From an uncultured Gemmiger sp. (lineage in GTDB: Bacteria > Bacillota > Clostridia > Oscillospirales > Ruminococcaceae), in the NCBI RefSeq assembly GCF_934561205.1, contig NZ_CAKTFU010000003.1:131417-195416 (forward strand): 64,000 bases of DNA, in the 5' to 3' direction. The notes below the pieces were generated by a model. That model was not told the origin of the DNA. It did not search any database and worked only from the letters and a program-made list of their open reading frames with translations. Made by a program: the position numbers and the translations under genes. Shown here one piece after another: positions 35,652 to 44,398 of the stretch (its first letter is position 1; each line of letters starts with the position of its first letter).

Positions 35652-36959
35652 ATGGCAAATTGTTTGGAACTCAAGCAGCAGATCCTGCAAGGCGAGTATG
35701 ACGCCGCTTTTGCAAAATTGTATGGTGCAGGGCAGGAGATTGCCGCCCAACAGCGGGAGCGTTATGTTACCGTGATCGACCGCTTTGCGGACAGCTTTGG
35801 CGCAGAACGCACCGTGCGGCTGTACTCTGCCCCCGGCCGTACCGAGATCGGCGGCAACCACACCGACCACAACAACGGCGTTGTGCTGGCCGGCTCTGTC
35901 AACCTGGACATTGTGGCGGTGGTTTCCCCCAATGAAGAAAACGTCATCCGCATGAAATCCTACGGTTTTGAGAAAATCGACGATGTAGATCTGTCTGTTA
36001 TGACTCCGCAGCCCAACGAGGCCGAGCACTCCGCCGCCCTGATTCGCGGCGTGGCCAAGGGCATTCTGGACGCCGGCGGCAAGGTCGGCGGCTTTGACTG
36101 CTACTCCACCAGCAGTGTGCTGCGCGGTTCCGGCCTGTCCAGCTCTGCCGCCTTTGAGGTGTGCGTCGGTGCCATTTTGCGCGGCGAGTACAATGACAAC
36201 GACATGGATAAGCTCAACCAGGTCAAAATCGCCCAGATCGGCCAGTATGCCGAAAACGTGTTCTTCGGCAAGCCCTGCGGCCTGATGGATCAGACCGCCT
36301 GCGCCGTGGGCGGTGTTATCACCATCGACTTCAAGGACCCCGCGCATCCCGTTGTCGGCCAGACCGAGATCGACCTGGCCAAGCACGGCTTTGCCATGTG
36401 CATCACCGACACCAAGGGCAGCCATGCCGACCTGACCGATGACTACGCCGCTATCCGCCGCGAGATGGAGAGCGTTGCCGAACAGTTTGGCAAAAAGGTG
36501 CTGCGCGACGTGGACGAAAACGAATTCTATGCCGCTATCCCGAAACTGCGCAAGGCAGTGGGGGACCGCGCCGTTGTGCGTGCCATCCACTTCTACAACG
36601 ATTGCCGCCGCGCCGCCCAGCTGTGCGACGCTGTGCGCGCCGATGATTTCGATACATTCCTGCGCCTGATTATTGAAGGCGGCCACTCCAGCTTTGAGTT
36701 CAACCAGAACGCCTACAGCATCAAGGCCCCGCAGGAGCAGGGCGTGCCCCTGGCCCTGGCCATCAGCCAGAAGATCCTGAACGGCCGCGGCGCATGGCGT
36801 TTGCAGGGCGGCGGCTTTGCCGGCACCATTCAGGCGTTCGTCCCTTATGACCTGCTGGATGTCTACCGCACTGCCATTGATGCCTGCTTCGGCGAAGGCA
36901 GCTGCCATGTACTGAACATCCGCAACTACGGCGCCGTTCCCGTCACCCCCGATATGTAA
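35652..36959 (+). CDS. galK: Galactokinase
   Basis: Phosphorylates galactose to galactose-1-phosphate, first step of the Leloir pathway (GHMP kinase). The signature GRTEIGGNHTDHNNG follows an N-terminal extension. The ATP loop is VLRGSGLSSSAAFE and motif III is GGGFAGTIQAF. The start is the ATG at 35652, giving 435 residues, slightly longer than the E. coli enzyme (382). galT and galE are not in the window. It would use galactose released by the LacZ encoded at 45.8-48.9 kb. Confidence 0.94.
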   Translation: MANCLELKQQILQGEYDAAFAKLYGAGQEIAAQQRERYVTVIDRFADSFGAERTVRLYSAPGRTEIGGNHTDHNNGVVLAGSVNLDIVAVVSPNEENVIRMKSYGFEKIDDVDLSVMTPQPNEAEHSAALIRGVAKGILDAGGKVGGFDCYSTSSVLRGSGLSSSAAFEVCVGAILRGEYNDNDMDKLNQVKIAQIGQYAENVFFGKPCGLMDQTACAVGGVITIDFKDPAHPVVGQTEIDLAKHGFAMCITDTKGSHADLTDDYAAIRREMESVAEQFGKKVLRDVDENEFYAAIPKLRKAVGDRAVVRAIHFYNDCRRAAQLCDAVRADDFDTFLRLIIEGGHSSFEFNQNAYSIKAPQEQGVPLALAISQKILNGRGAWRLQGGGFAGTIQAFVPYDLLDVYRTAIDACFGEGSCHVLNIRNYGAVPVTPDM

Positions 36960-36981
36960 AGACAATCGATAGTCTTGAGAA

Positions 36982-37020
36982 ACAGTCAGGACCCCCGGCT
37001 AAGCCGGGGGTCCTGACTGT
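36982..37020 (+). terminator. Terminator-like hairpin after galK
   Basis: A near-perfect stem pairs ACAGTCAGGACCCCCGGCT (36982-37000) with its inverse (37002-37020), leaving almost no loop. There is only a weak T-rich tail (TGTTG). Strength comes from the stem rather than a T tract. Confidence 0.65.
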
Positions 37021-37045
37021 TGTTGAAGCATTGCAGTAAGTCAAA

Positions 37046-37357
37046 TTAGAACCCATCAATTATACGCTCAATCGCGGTAGGAACAAAAATAGACATCACA
37101 ACTAACCATACGGCTGCAATAGCTTGAATAAGATTGTCGGGCAACCCAATAAGAATGTCGGGAAACCATACAAATGCAGGGGCAATAAGGCACCGTATAA
37201 GGTAACCGACAAATTCGCCGATGCTGAACATACCCAAATAATCAATTGGCTTATATGGGTCGCGTTTGCGCCGTGTGTGGCCATCGACATACATACGTTG
37301 TTCAATATACCAGCCGATTGCAAAAATTGCGACAGCACCCCAATATAATGTATCCAT
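37046..37357 (-). CDS. Small membrane protein of unknown function
   Basis: 103 residues with hydrophobic segments at about 4-18, 45-70 (weaker) and 75-97, and a basic loop between (HTRRKRDPYKPIDYLG). No family was recognised. The ATG at 37357 follows AGGTG with a 6-base spacer. It is isolated between galK and a pseudogene; GC content is lower than in the neighbouring core genes. Confidence 0.6.
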   Translation of the reverse strand: MDTLYWGAVAIFAIGWYIEQRMYVDGHTRRKRDPYKPIDYLGMFSIGEFVGYLIRCLIAPAFVWFPDILIGLPDNLIQAIAAVWLVVMSIFVPTAIERIIDGF

Positions 37358-37395
37358 TTTTATCACCTATACCTGCAATCAGAATAAAACGACTC

Positions 37396-37704
37396 TCATA
37401 AAGAATGTTTTTCTCTATAACTTTCTTGCATAGAAAGCGCATATCCCCGTCCCATTACGGTTTTCAAATCATCCGGGCCTAAATCCAGTTTCTTCCGCAG
37501 CTTGGCAATATGCACATCGACTGTCCGTGTCTGAATCGGCACGGTGATATTCCATGCAGATGCCAGCAGAAAGTTTCGCGAGCAGATATGCCCGGAATGG
37601 TCGAGCAGCGTAATGAACAGCTGATATTCTGTGGTTGTCAGGTGAATGCGGCAGCCCTGCCTTTGAACAGAAGAATCCCTTTCATCGATGGACAGATTTT
37701 TATA
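37396..37704 (-). pseudogene. Truncated OmpR/PhoB-type response regulator (DNA-binding domain only)
   Basis: The - strand frame reads as the C-terminal winged helix of an OmpR-family regulator. It contains LTTTEYQLFITLLDHSGHIC and TRTVDVHIAKLRKKLDLGPD, then LKTVMGRGYAL before the stop. The receiver domain is missing: in-frame stops (TAA at 37707-37705 and others) and a MITE fragment (37727-37778) stand where it should be. No start codon with a ribosome site is present. It probably belonged to a two-component system controlling the adjacent ABC operon. Confidence 0.8.
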
Positions 37705-37726
37705 TTATTTCATCCGGAATACCTAA

Positions 37727-37778
37727 GGTCAATACCGCACAATTCTAAGGCAATGCCGCATAATTCTAAGTGCCGATA
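37727..37778. repeat. Fragments of the MITE family
   Basis: Two head-to-tail end sequences, GGTCAATACCGCACAATTC and GGCAATGCCGCATAATTC, are present. The second continues TAAGTGCCGATA exactly as the inverted right end of copy 1. The element is truncated after this and lies at the break of the response-regulator gene. Confidence 0.6.
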
Positions 37779-37786
37779 TTCTATCT

Positions 37787-39985
37787 TCATTCAACCATCT
37801 TGAATTTTGCCTGCATCTGCGCCACACATTCCTCCAAAGTCAGATTGCCGGAGCGATACGCCCGAAAGGCGGGCCACATGGCGTCATCCCAACCGAAGGG
37901 GGCAAGATAGGCATCTGCCGGCAGTGTGCATACCGCACGATACTGCTGATAATGGCGTTCCTGCAAAGGGAAGGTATGCATTTCGGCCGACGAAAACCGC
38001 GCAAAATCCGCCTCTCGGTTCATCAGGGCAGACTCCGTTGTGTAAATGTTCTGTGTAAAGGCGCCTGTGCCTAACAGATATTGCACAAACTGCTCCGCGT
38101 AGTCCTTTTGGTCGGAAGCAGTGCTTATTCCCAGACAGTCCGCATAAGACTGCCGATATTTACATGCTGTCGGCATGGGCAGGATCTTCAGTGTGATGCC
38201 GTTTTCAGATTCTGCGGTGCTCAGGCGCTCAAAGGTATCCTCGTAGGAAGCGCCTTGCCCGTAACAGAAAAGTGCGTTGTCAAAAAAGCCCTTCGACCAA
38301 TAGTACGATGCATTTTCGGGAATACGATAGAGGTGCGTTTTTTCTGACAGGAGTGTGTTCAATTTCTCCAAATCGGGCTGCATGGCGGCTATATCTCTTG
38401 TGCTGTCCAGCAGGAAAGCCCCAACGGTTTCATTGACCGCGTAAGCGCTCATACAAGCAAACAGCGTATACGGTGCATTTTCGTCTTTCCAGCGCATACC
38501 AAGGTCAAAAATTTGTGTCCACGTCAGCGAATCGGTGTCCCATGTAAGACCCAACTGTTCGCCCAAGGTCTGGTTGTAAATCAGATACTGCGGGTTTACC
38601 CCCAACGGAATCGCGCGCAGGGTTCCGGTTTCGTCACGCAAGGGCGCAAGCATAACGGTGTCCAGCGCGTCAAGGTCAGGGCAGCCCGAAAGGCAATCAT
38701 CCAAGGGCGCTAAGGAACCTGCGTTCAGGATGCCTTTGCCATCCAAATACTGACCGGACAATTTCCCCGGCAGCAAAAACAGATCCCCGATATCCCCGGT
38801 CATCAGACGCAGGTTGATTTTTTCGGCATATTGTTCGCTGTGATGCAGGTAGTCATCGGCAGATTTATAGTCGGTATCCCACGAAAATTGAACATCCGGA
38901 TGTGCTTTGGAAAATCTGCGGGCAGCAGCGTCCAACGCTTCCTCTTTGTAGGGCGCAGTGATCGTGAGCGTGACAGCAGCAGCGGCATCCGGCAAATAAG
39001 GGGTGAACCGCCACAGCGTTTTTTCCGCTTGCCGAAGGTTGTCAAACCAGACGGTATAGTCCGCGCCCACGGCAAAGTCAGCCCTCGCCATCTTGTTTTG
39101 GGTATAATCGTCCGGGGATTCCGCACCCCAGTCAAACAATTTGTACAGCGTCACGCCGCTGGTCGGGTCCAAGGCGTAAATGCTGCCCTGCGCACCGATC
39201 GTGGACGAACAGACGAACAGCTCATCTTTTCCGCTGCAGAACACCTTCTGCGGGGCAAGCTCGCTGTCGCTCTCTCTTTGCCAATGGGTTTTCTTTTCCT
39301 CCAGGTTGTACTTTACCAGCAGGGGTGCGGCAGAGGTACACTGAATATAATAGAGATTTCCCGCACTGTCCAGGGCAAAATCGCTCACATTTGCGAATTT
39401 TTTCTCGGTCTGCGCCTGCGTGTCATACAACACCAGGGTATCAGCCAAGCTGTCGGCTTCGTCCTGCCCCATCAGCAGGACATAATTCTGCCAGACTGCC
39501 ATCTTGTCTGTAAAGGCGTATTGAAACGGACATTCCCCCAGAGTCTGGGCGTCTTTTTCGGTCGGATACAGCGTGTATTCGTTTGCAGCCGGGTCTTGCG
39601 AAAGCAGCCATAATTGACCGTCCCGCCAGTAGGCACCGCACAAAATGCTGCCGGATTCAAATTGTTCCTGTATCAGGGACGTGTCCGGGACAGCCACGGC
39701 AGAGCCGTCGGCGGCATCGGTAACATCCAGAATGCGACCGTCCTGCGCGCTGAAAGAGAGCTTTACCACCGCATCGTCCTGCAGAAAGAACTGCTGCTGA
39801 AACCGATACGGCTCTGTCAGCGCTTCGCTTTCGGCAGCATCCGCCCGAAAGGCATAGCGCATAACCGAAGGGTCGATCACGCCGGAGGATTCCCCGCCGG
39901 TGGGGGACTCCGCCGGTCTGCTGCAGCCTGCCAATAAAAACGACAGGCAGAAAAGTACAGCTAAAACGGCACAGAATTTTCGCAT
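37787..39985 (-). CDS. Lipoprotein: extra N-terminal beta-rich domain fused to a CUT1-type solute-binding domain
   Basis: Probable extracellular sugar-binding lipoprotein of an ABC importer. The signal peptide ends in the lipobox LLAGC. Residues of about 45-340 form a beta-rich region with repeated short strand patterns ending in W/Y motifs (GAYWRDGQLWLLSQDPA, then SDFALDSAGNLYYIQ), resembling beta-propeller blades. Residues of about 345-732 are a family 1 solute-binding domain (TLTITAPYKEEALDAAARRF, then GDIGDLFLLPG). At 732 residues it is much longer than the usual 420-450. It overlaps the upstream membrane-protein gene by 25 bases. The ligand is unknown; the propeller reading is inference. 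Confidence 0.8.
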   Translation of the reverse strand: MRKFCAVLAVLFCLSFLLAGCSRPAESPTGGESSGVIDPSVMRYAFRADAAESEALTEPYRFQQQFFLQDDAVVKLSFSAQDGRILDVTDAADGSAVAVPDTSLIQEQFESGSILCGAYWRDGQLWLLSQDPAANEYTLYPTEKDAQTLGECPFQYAFTDKMAVWQNYVLLMGQDEADSLADTLVLYDTQAQTEKKFANVSDFALDSAGNLYYIQCTSAAPLLVKYNLEEKKTHWQRESDSELAPQKVFCSGKDELFVCSSTIGAQGSIYALDPTSGVTLYKLFDWGAESPDDYTQNKMARADFAVGADYTVWFDNLRQAEKTLWRFTPYLPDAAAAVTLTITAPYKEEALDAAARRFSKAHPDVQFSWDTDYKSADDYLHHSEQYAEKINLRLMTGDIGDLFLLPGKLSGQYLDGKGILNAGSLAPLDDCLSGCPDLDALDTVMLAPLRDETGTLRAIPLGVNPQYLIYNQTLGEQLGLTWDTDSLTWTQIFDLGMRWKDENAPYTLFACMSAYAVNETVGAFLLDSTRDIAAMQPDLEKLNTLLSEKTHLYRIPENASYYWSKGFFDNALFCYGQGASYEDTFERLSTAESENGITLKILPMPTACKYRQSYADCLGISTASDQKDYAEQFVQYLLGTGAFTQNIYTTESALMNREADFARFSSAEMHTFPLQERHYQQYRAVCTLPADAYLAPFGWDDAMWPAFRAYRSGNLTLEECVAQMQAKFKMVE

Positions 39986-41013
39986 ACAAACACCGACTTT
40001 CTTTTCATAGCTTTACCCAAAACCACCCCTGCCAAAATCACGGCTGCCGTTGCAGCGGCGGACAAAACCAGCCCCGTCTGCAATTTTGTGAACAGCGCCC
40101 GGCTGTAAGCGCTGCCGTCCGCCGGGAATGTCTGCTGCAGCCAGCTGCGGTAATGGTCAAATCGAAACAGACTTTCCGACGGCAGAAATCCCGGCGGAAC
40201 AAACAACGGCATACGCACAAGGCAAATCGTTACCGCCGCCAGCAGGCACAACAGCACGACGGCCCTGACGAGCGAAACCGCCAGCTGCCGGCGACGGGAT
40301 ATCAGGTACTGCTTAAAATACAGCTTCTGCAAGGCAAACTCTGCCTGCGACAGTTCGGCTTTTCCCAGCAGGAACAGCGCCCGGCACAACAATGCCCAGA
40401 CGACAAGCAGCGCAGGGAACAGCCATAGCGTATAGCATTGGCGGACAAACGCAGCTGCCCAGCTGTAATCCCTCAGGGTGAATTGCTCCGCCGCAACGCC
40501 GTTTTGCAAAAGGGTTTGTGTTATCTGCTGCGCGCTAAAAAGCCCGGTGTCCTCAATTTGCCAGCAGGTATCGGCTTTGGCAAGGGTGTATTCCGCCAGC
40601 AGGGGACGCGGGTCAACGGCGGGGTCGATATACAGCTCCACAATGCCGCCCAATCTGCGCCCGTCATCCCGTCGGACGGTTTCCGTGTCGGCAGTAAGCG
40701 CCAAGGTGGAATACAGCACGGCATCTTCTCCGCCGGACACATCCCCCTCCACGGCACAGAGGGTATCGTTTTCTGCCAGCAGATACACAGCCGCCTTGCG
40801 AAGGGCGGTGTCGTCCGCCACATAGCAGTAGGCTTGCCCGTCCTCCCAAATCAGGCAGTTTGTCGGCAGCGTACAAGGGTAGCCTGTATCCTCCAACACG
40901 GCGGGGCGGATGGTGACGCACGCCACCACAGGGGTGCGCAGCTCGTACAGCTTGCAGCTGAGCAGCGTACACAGCAGCATGGCGCACAAAAACGCCCAAA
41001 GTTGCTTTGTCAT
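39961..41013 (-). CDS. Membrane protein of unknown function in the ABC operon
   Basis: 350 residues. A signal-like first hydrophobic segment (about 4-20) is followed by a large outer domain (about 25-190). Three more membrane segments lie near 195-220, 248-270 and 315-338. A charged, helical cytoplasmic stretch sits between the second and third segments (KAELSQAEFALQKLYFKQYL). No known family was recognised. It lies between the permease and solute-binding genes and overlaps the latter, so it is probably an accessory part of the same system. Confidence 0.7.
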   Translation of the reverse strand: MTKQLWAFLCAMLLCTLLSCKLYELRTPVVACVTIRPAVLEDTGYPCTLPTNCLIWEDGQAYCYVADDTALRKAAVYLLAENDTLCAVEGDVSGGEDAVLYSTLALTADTETVRRDDGRRLGGIVELYIDPAVDPRPLLAEYTLAKADTCWQIEDTGLFSAQQITQTLLQNGVAAEQFTLRDYSWAAAFVRQCYTLWLFPALLVVWALLCRALFLLGKAELSQAEFALQKLYFKQYLISRRRQLAVSLVRAVVLLCLLAAVTICLVRMPLFVPPGFLPSESLFRFDHYRSWLQQTFPADGSAYSRALFTKLQTGLVLSAAATAAVILAGVVLGKAMKRKSVFVCENSVPF

Positions 41014-41025
41014 GACCGCGCCCCC

Positions 41026-41799
41026 TTACAGGATATTGCTCAGGCATATACCGCGTTCCAGCCCCTCCCGGCAGGAGCAATACACCAAAAGCGGAAGAAT
41101 GGCATACACAACATCCGCTGCATAGCGCACGGGGCCGAAATGCTGCCCGCTCAGCTCTAACGCCAGCGTCGAAAGGCGGCTGTCCTGCACAAACAGCAGA
41201 ACCTGATCAATGCAGGACCAGTTCATAAAAAAGGACAGAACCGCCAGCGCCGTGAACGCCGGGCGGCACATCGGCAGAATGAACCGCAAAAATATCTGCC
41301 ACTCGGTGGCGCCCTCTGAACGCGCGGCGTTGAGAATGTCCGGGTCGATCCCGCGGATATACTGGGCGATGAGTACCGGACCGAAAGCACCGACGGCATT
41401 CGGCAGGATAACCGCCCACGGCGTATTGCTGCATCCCATACGATGCAGCGCCAGATACTGCGGAACCAGCGTTGCCTGAAACGGCAGGATCATCACAAAA
41501 ATATACAGGGTGAAAACGGCACCCATCAGTCTGCCGCGGCTTTGGGCAAAAGCATAGCCCGCCAAGGCGCTTAACGGCAGTTGAATTGCCAGTATGGCGG
41601 TTGCGTACAAAACGCTGTTCCAAAACCAGGCAAAGAACTCTTTGCGGTATAAAAGGATCTCCTCAAATTGCCGAAAAGAAAATTGCCCGCCGTATTGCAG
41701 CGCCTGCACGACCGCAAAGCCCACCGGCAGCAGGCACAATACGGAAAATGCCGTCAGCAGGGCTTTTTTTACAAAAAAACAAATTCCCTTATTGCACAT
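41026..41799 (-). CDS. Sugar ABC transporter permease (MalG-type)
   Basis: Inner-membrane permease of the CUT1 class. Six hydrophobic segments are visible. The cytoplasmic EAA loop reads EGATEWQIFLRFILPMCRPA, the ATPase docking site. The product is 257 residues. The ATG follows AGGAGGAAA and overlaps the end of the MalF-type gene by 11 bases. No ATPase gene is in the operon; CUT1 systems of Firmicutes often share an MsmX/MsmK-type ATPase encoded elsewhere. Confidence 0.92.
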   Translation of the reverse strand: MCNKGICFFVKKALLTAFSVLCLLPVGFAVVQALQYGGQFSFRQFEEILLYRKEFFAWFWNSVLYATAILAIQLPLSALAGYAFAQSRGRLMGAVFTLYIFVMILPFQATLVPQYLALHRMGCSNTPWAVILPNAVGAFGPVLIAQYIRGIDPDILNAARSEGATEWQIFLRFILPMCRPAFTALAVLSFFMNWSCIDQVLLFVQDSRLSTLALELSGQHFGPVRYAADVVYAILPLLVYCSCREGLERGICLSNIL

Positions 41800-42640
41800 C
41801 GTATTTCCTCCTACTAAGATAAAAACCGACTGCCAATATCGCGCCGATCACCAGACAGGTCAGCAGGGCAGCAGCGCTCAATTTGGGAAAATTCAACCGA
41901 TAAAAATTGCGGTTCATATAGTGCTGCAGCATATACAGCGTATCGGGCGGCGCGCTGCCGTACAGCGCATACATATCCCGAAACAGCAAAAAGTAGTTCA
42001 TAACGGCGGTAATTACGCAGAAAAACAGGGTGCTGCGCAGCTGCGGAAGCAAAATGCGGGTCACATAGACCCACTCGCTGTTTCCGTCCAGCCTGTAACT
42101 GTCTTGAATTTCCGTTGGCAGAACGCGAATGGCACCCGAAAGCAAAATGCTGATATACCCTGCATTTTTTATAATATACAAGAGCAGCATCAGCCAAAAG
42201 GCCGGCCCACCCTGCATGAAGTCCACGGTTTTGCAGGGCAAAAACGCCAAAAGCCGATGAACCAGCCCGCCGTTTCCCCACATAAGCTGCCAGCCTGAGG
42301 CAAAGCAGGGGACAGGAACCACAATGGGCAGCAAAAGCGCCCACGGCTGCCAGACAAATTTTCCGCTTACACAAATCAGGCTGATATACAGGGAAACTGC
42401 CAGCAGCGCCGATATCCCGACAAGGAAAAACAGCAGCGTGTTGGTTACAGCCCTTTGAAAAAGCGGGTCCTCGCAAAGCGTGCGGAAGTTATACCCGCCC
42501 ACAAACCGCGCAGCATACAAGCCGTCCGAGAAGGCGTAGAAGATGCTTTGAACCAGCGGGATCAGGTAAAACAGTCCGATTCCGCACAGGCTGGGCAGCA
42601 GCATCCAGTCCTTTGCCCGTGGATAAAAAGCCGATTTCAT
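41789..42640 (-). CDS. Sugar ABC transporter permease (MalF-type)
   Basis: Partner permease of the MalG-type subunit. It starts MKSAFYPRAKDWMLLPSLCG, with the first helix about 14-36 and five further segments. The EAA-like loop (IRVLPTEIQDSYRLDGNSEW) is of the MalF kind. The ATG at 42640 follows AGGGGG; the frame continues 24 bases upstream without a better start. The product is 283 residues. Confidence 0.91.
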   Translation of the reverse strand: MKSAFYPRAKDWMLLPSLCGIGLFYLIPLVQSIFYAFSDGLYAARFVGGYNFRTLCEDPLFQRAVTNTLLFFLVGISALLAVSLYISLICVSGKFVWQPWALLLPIVVPVPCFASGWQLMWGNGGLVHRLLAFLPCKTVDFMQGGPAFWLMLLLYIIKNAGYISILLSGAIRVLPTEIQDSYRLDGNSEWVYVTRILLPQLRSTLFFCVITAVMNYFLLFRDMYALYGSAPPDTLYMLQHYMNRNFYRLNFPKLSAAALLTCLVIGAILAVGFYLSRRKYDVQ

Positions 42641-42729
42641 AGTAGGCCCCCTTCGGGTCGGCAAATGGTGCGGCAGGGCTTTCTCTGCCGATTTTTATTC
42701 AGAGAACCCGGCATCGAACTTCCATGTTT

Positions 42730-43506
42730 TCAAAATTCGTCTATTGTGCCGTTGACCTCTATGATTTTCAGGGCGCAAGGTTCAGGCAAAGAATAGGATG
42801 CATTTTTCGCATATTGGTACCGCTGACAAACACTGTATTGGAATGTGGAATCCTGCAAAATGGTCAGCGCCTGTTCCTCGCTGCAATCCAATGTATAAAC
42901 AAAGGCGCATTGCGTTAAGACCATTCCTGTCGGAGTGTCTGTAAAGACTATGGAGGCAGTGCCGGAACTGCTGTTTGTCTTGTTATGTAAGAAAAGCTGA
43001 TAGGGGAACCACCCTTGCTTTGTTTCTGTTGTAACGGTGATCTTGCATCCGGCAGACGGGGAGTCCTGCGCAATTTCTAATTTTTCGACCTTGCAGTCGG
43101 CAGTTTCAGCGCCTTCTTCTGCGGGAAGGGTTTGCAAATCTCCGTTTTGCAGTATCCGAATCACAGCAGGCAACAGGGTAAAATCCTGTGCGTTGTCCGG
43201 AACATGAAATGCGTAATAGACGGTCGATCCTTGGCGGTCTATGGACAGCAGCTCACAGGGGTCTGTTTGTGAGGACTGCGCATAGAGTGTGGGCGGTTGA
43301 GAAATTTCAAAATCAACGCCATCATATACGCTGTAATCGACAGCCAGGGTGATTGCTGCGTTACCCCAGTCTTCATTTGTCACGGACGACGAAGATTCGC
43401 TGCCGCCGACTGTCGAATCGGAACGGCTGTAACATCCGGTCAACAGCGTTAAAATGGCAAAAATCAATGCTGTGGGCTTGGATAAAAAATGAAATCTTGC
43501 AGCCAT
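42730..43506 (-). CDS. Lipoprotein of unknown function, first gene of the ABC operon
   Basis: Signal peptide with lipobox LLTGC at about residues 21-25, then a Ser-rich linker and a roughly 210-residue beta-rich domain with no recognised family. The ATG follows GGAGGATATACAG. It is the first gene after the operon promoter and may be a surface accessory of the importer. A short decayed duplicate of its 3' end lies upstream at about 43728-43790. Confidence 0.75.
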   Translation of the reverse strand: MAARFHFLSKPTALIFAILTLLTGCYSRSDSTVGGSESSSSVTNEDWGNAAITLAVDYSVYDGVDFEISQPPTLYAQSSQTDPCELLSIDRQGSTVYYAFHVPDNAQDFTLLPAVIRILQNGDLQTLPAEEGAETADCKVEKLEIAQDSPSAGCKITVTTETKQGWFPYQLFLHNKTNSSSGTASIVFTDTPTGMVLTQCAFVYTLDCSEEQALTILQDSTFQYSVCQRYQYAKNASYSLPEPCALKIIEVNGTIDEF

Positions 43507-43585
43507 CTGTATATCCTCCGCTTTCGGCGCACGCCAAATTCCAATTCAGAATTTTTTCGATGCAGGCAGGTTCTGCTTTGCTATA

Positions 43586-43614
43586 ATTATACTATCGAAA
43601 ATAGGCAAAATCAA
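43586..43614 (-). promoter_or_regulatory. Promoter of the lipoprotein-ABC operon
   Basis: On the - strand, -35 TTGATT (43614-43609), a 17-base spacer and -10 TATAAT (43591-43586), about 80 bases before the lipoprotein gene. Confidence 0.75.
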
Positions 43615-43727
43615 CAAATATACACTATAAGACAAAATTTTTACATCTAAAACAGCAAAAAAACCGCAAAATCGACATACGTTTTGCAGCCTTTTTCTTG
43701 CTGGTGCGTCCGGCATGGGCAACAGCT

Positions 43728-43842
43728 TAGGATGCATTTTCCGCATAGTGGTACAGCGGACAAATGCTATTTCAGCATCTGCGCGCCGATGTCTGATACG
43801 GAGTAGGAAACCGTTGTAAGCTGTGCGTTATCTTGACATCAA
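43728..43842 (-). pseudogene. Gene debris: decayed copy of the lipoprotein 3' end and a second short tail
   Basis: AGGATGCATTTTCCGCATA and the following bases (43729 onward) closely match 42795 onward inside the lipoprotein gene. On the - strand they read CPLYHYAENAS and stop, against CQRYQYAKNAS there. Just upstream, another frame reads QLTTVSYSVSDIGAQMLK and stops (43842-43775), which looks like the end of an unidentified protein. The remaining sequence of 43507-43893 shows no other gene. Confidence 0.4.
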
Positions 43843-43893
43843 AATAGCACTGTTTTCTATATAATTCCACTAAACCTGCGTATACGCAAAAAA

Positions 43894-44160
43894 ATGTGCA
43901 TGAATGCAAAAATCCTCTGTGCGAGCTATTCTGCTCAGAGGATTATGACAATTATGGGTGGTCAACTGACGCGGGTGGAAGAAATTAATCTACTGCCGTT
44001 CCATAGTGTTAGAGAAAACTTGCAATATGGTCGCAATCCTATTTCATGGGACATGCTTTATAATATGGTAATGTTTGTACCGTTTGGAATAATTTACTGC
44101 TATTACCAAAAGCATTTTCGCGTATATAAGGCAGTTGGAATGTCATGCTTGACAACATGA
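43894..44160 (+). pseudogene. VanZ-like gene fragment
   Basis: The middle of this frame (EEINLLPFHSVRENLQYGRN, then LYNMVMFVPFGIIYCYYQKH) matches the start of the VanZ-like membrane fold, which normally has four helices. The sequence breaks off after about 88 codons, and the first 25 look unrelated. No good ribosome site is present. It is best read as a truncated remnant. Confidence 0.6.
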
Positions 44161-44352
44161 GCGTTTCTTTATTCTTTCGTTGTTTGCCATCGCGGAGGAA
44201 ATCGAAGCACAGGGCGCTTATGCCTCCGGGCTAATGCCCATTGACCTTGCCATTGGCCTGCCGCCTGCACACTTTGGCGCACAGAACAAGGCATTCGTGC
44301 GTTACTTCAAACGCAAGGAACCCGTCTACTTCTCCTACAGAAAAAGGGCTTC
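44150..44352 (+). pseudogene. ParM/StbA-like actin fragment
   Basis: A frame without a proper start reads LFAIAEEIEAQGAYASGLMP, then DLAIGLPPAHFGAQNKAFVR and YFKRKEPVYFSY. This is the middle of the actin-like ParM family encoded on conjugative elements and plasmids; both ends are missing. It runs into the terminator hairpin at 44341. With the VanZ piece it marks a spot where a mobile element was once present. Confidence 0.65.
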
Positions 44353-44378
44353 CGCCAGCAGATGCGGAAGCCCTTTTT
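44341..44378. terminator. Bidirectional terminator after the lactose permease
   Basis: A 15-bp perfect stem AAAAAGGGCTTCCGC / GCGGAAGCCCTTTTT with an 8-base loop; T or A runs on both sides. It lies 21 bases beyond the - strand permease stop. Confidence 0.93.
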
Positions 44379-44398
44379 GAGAAGGAGAATAGTGAATA

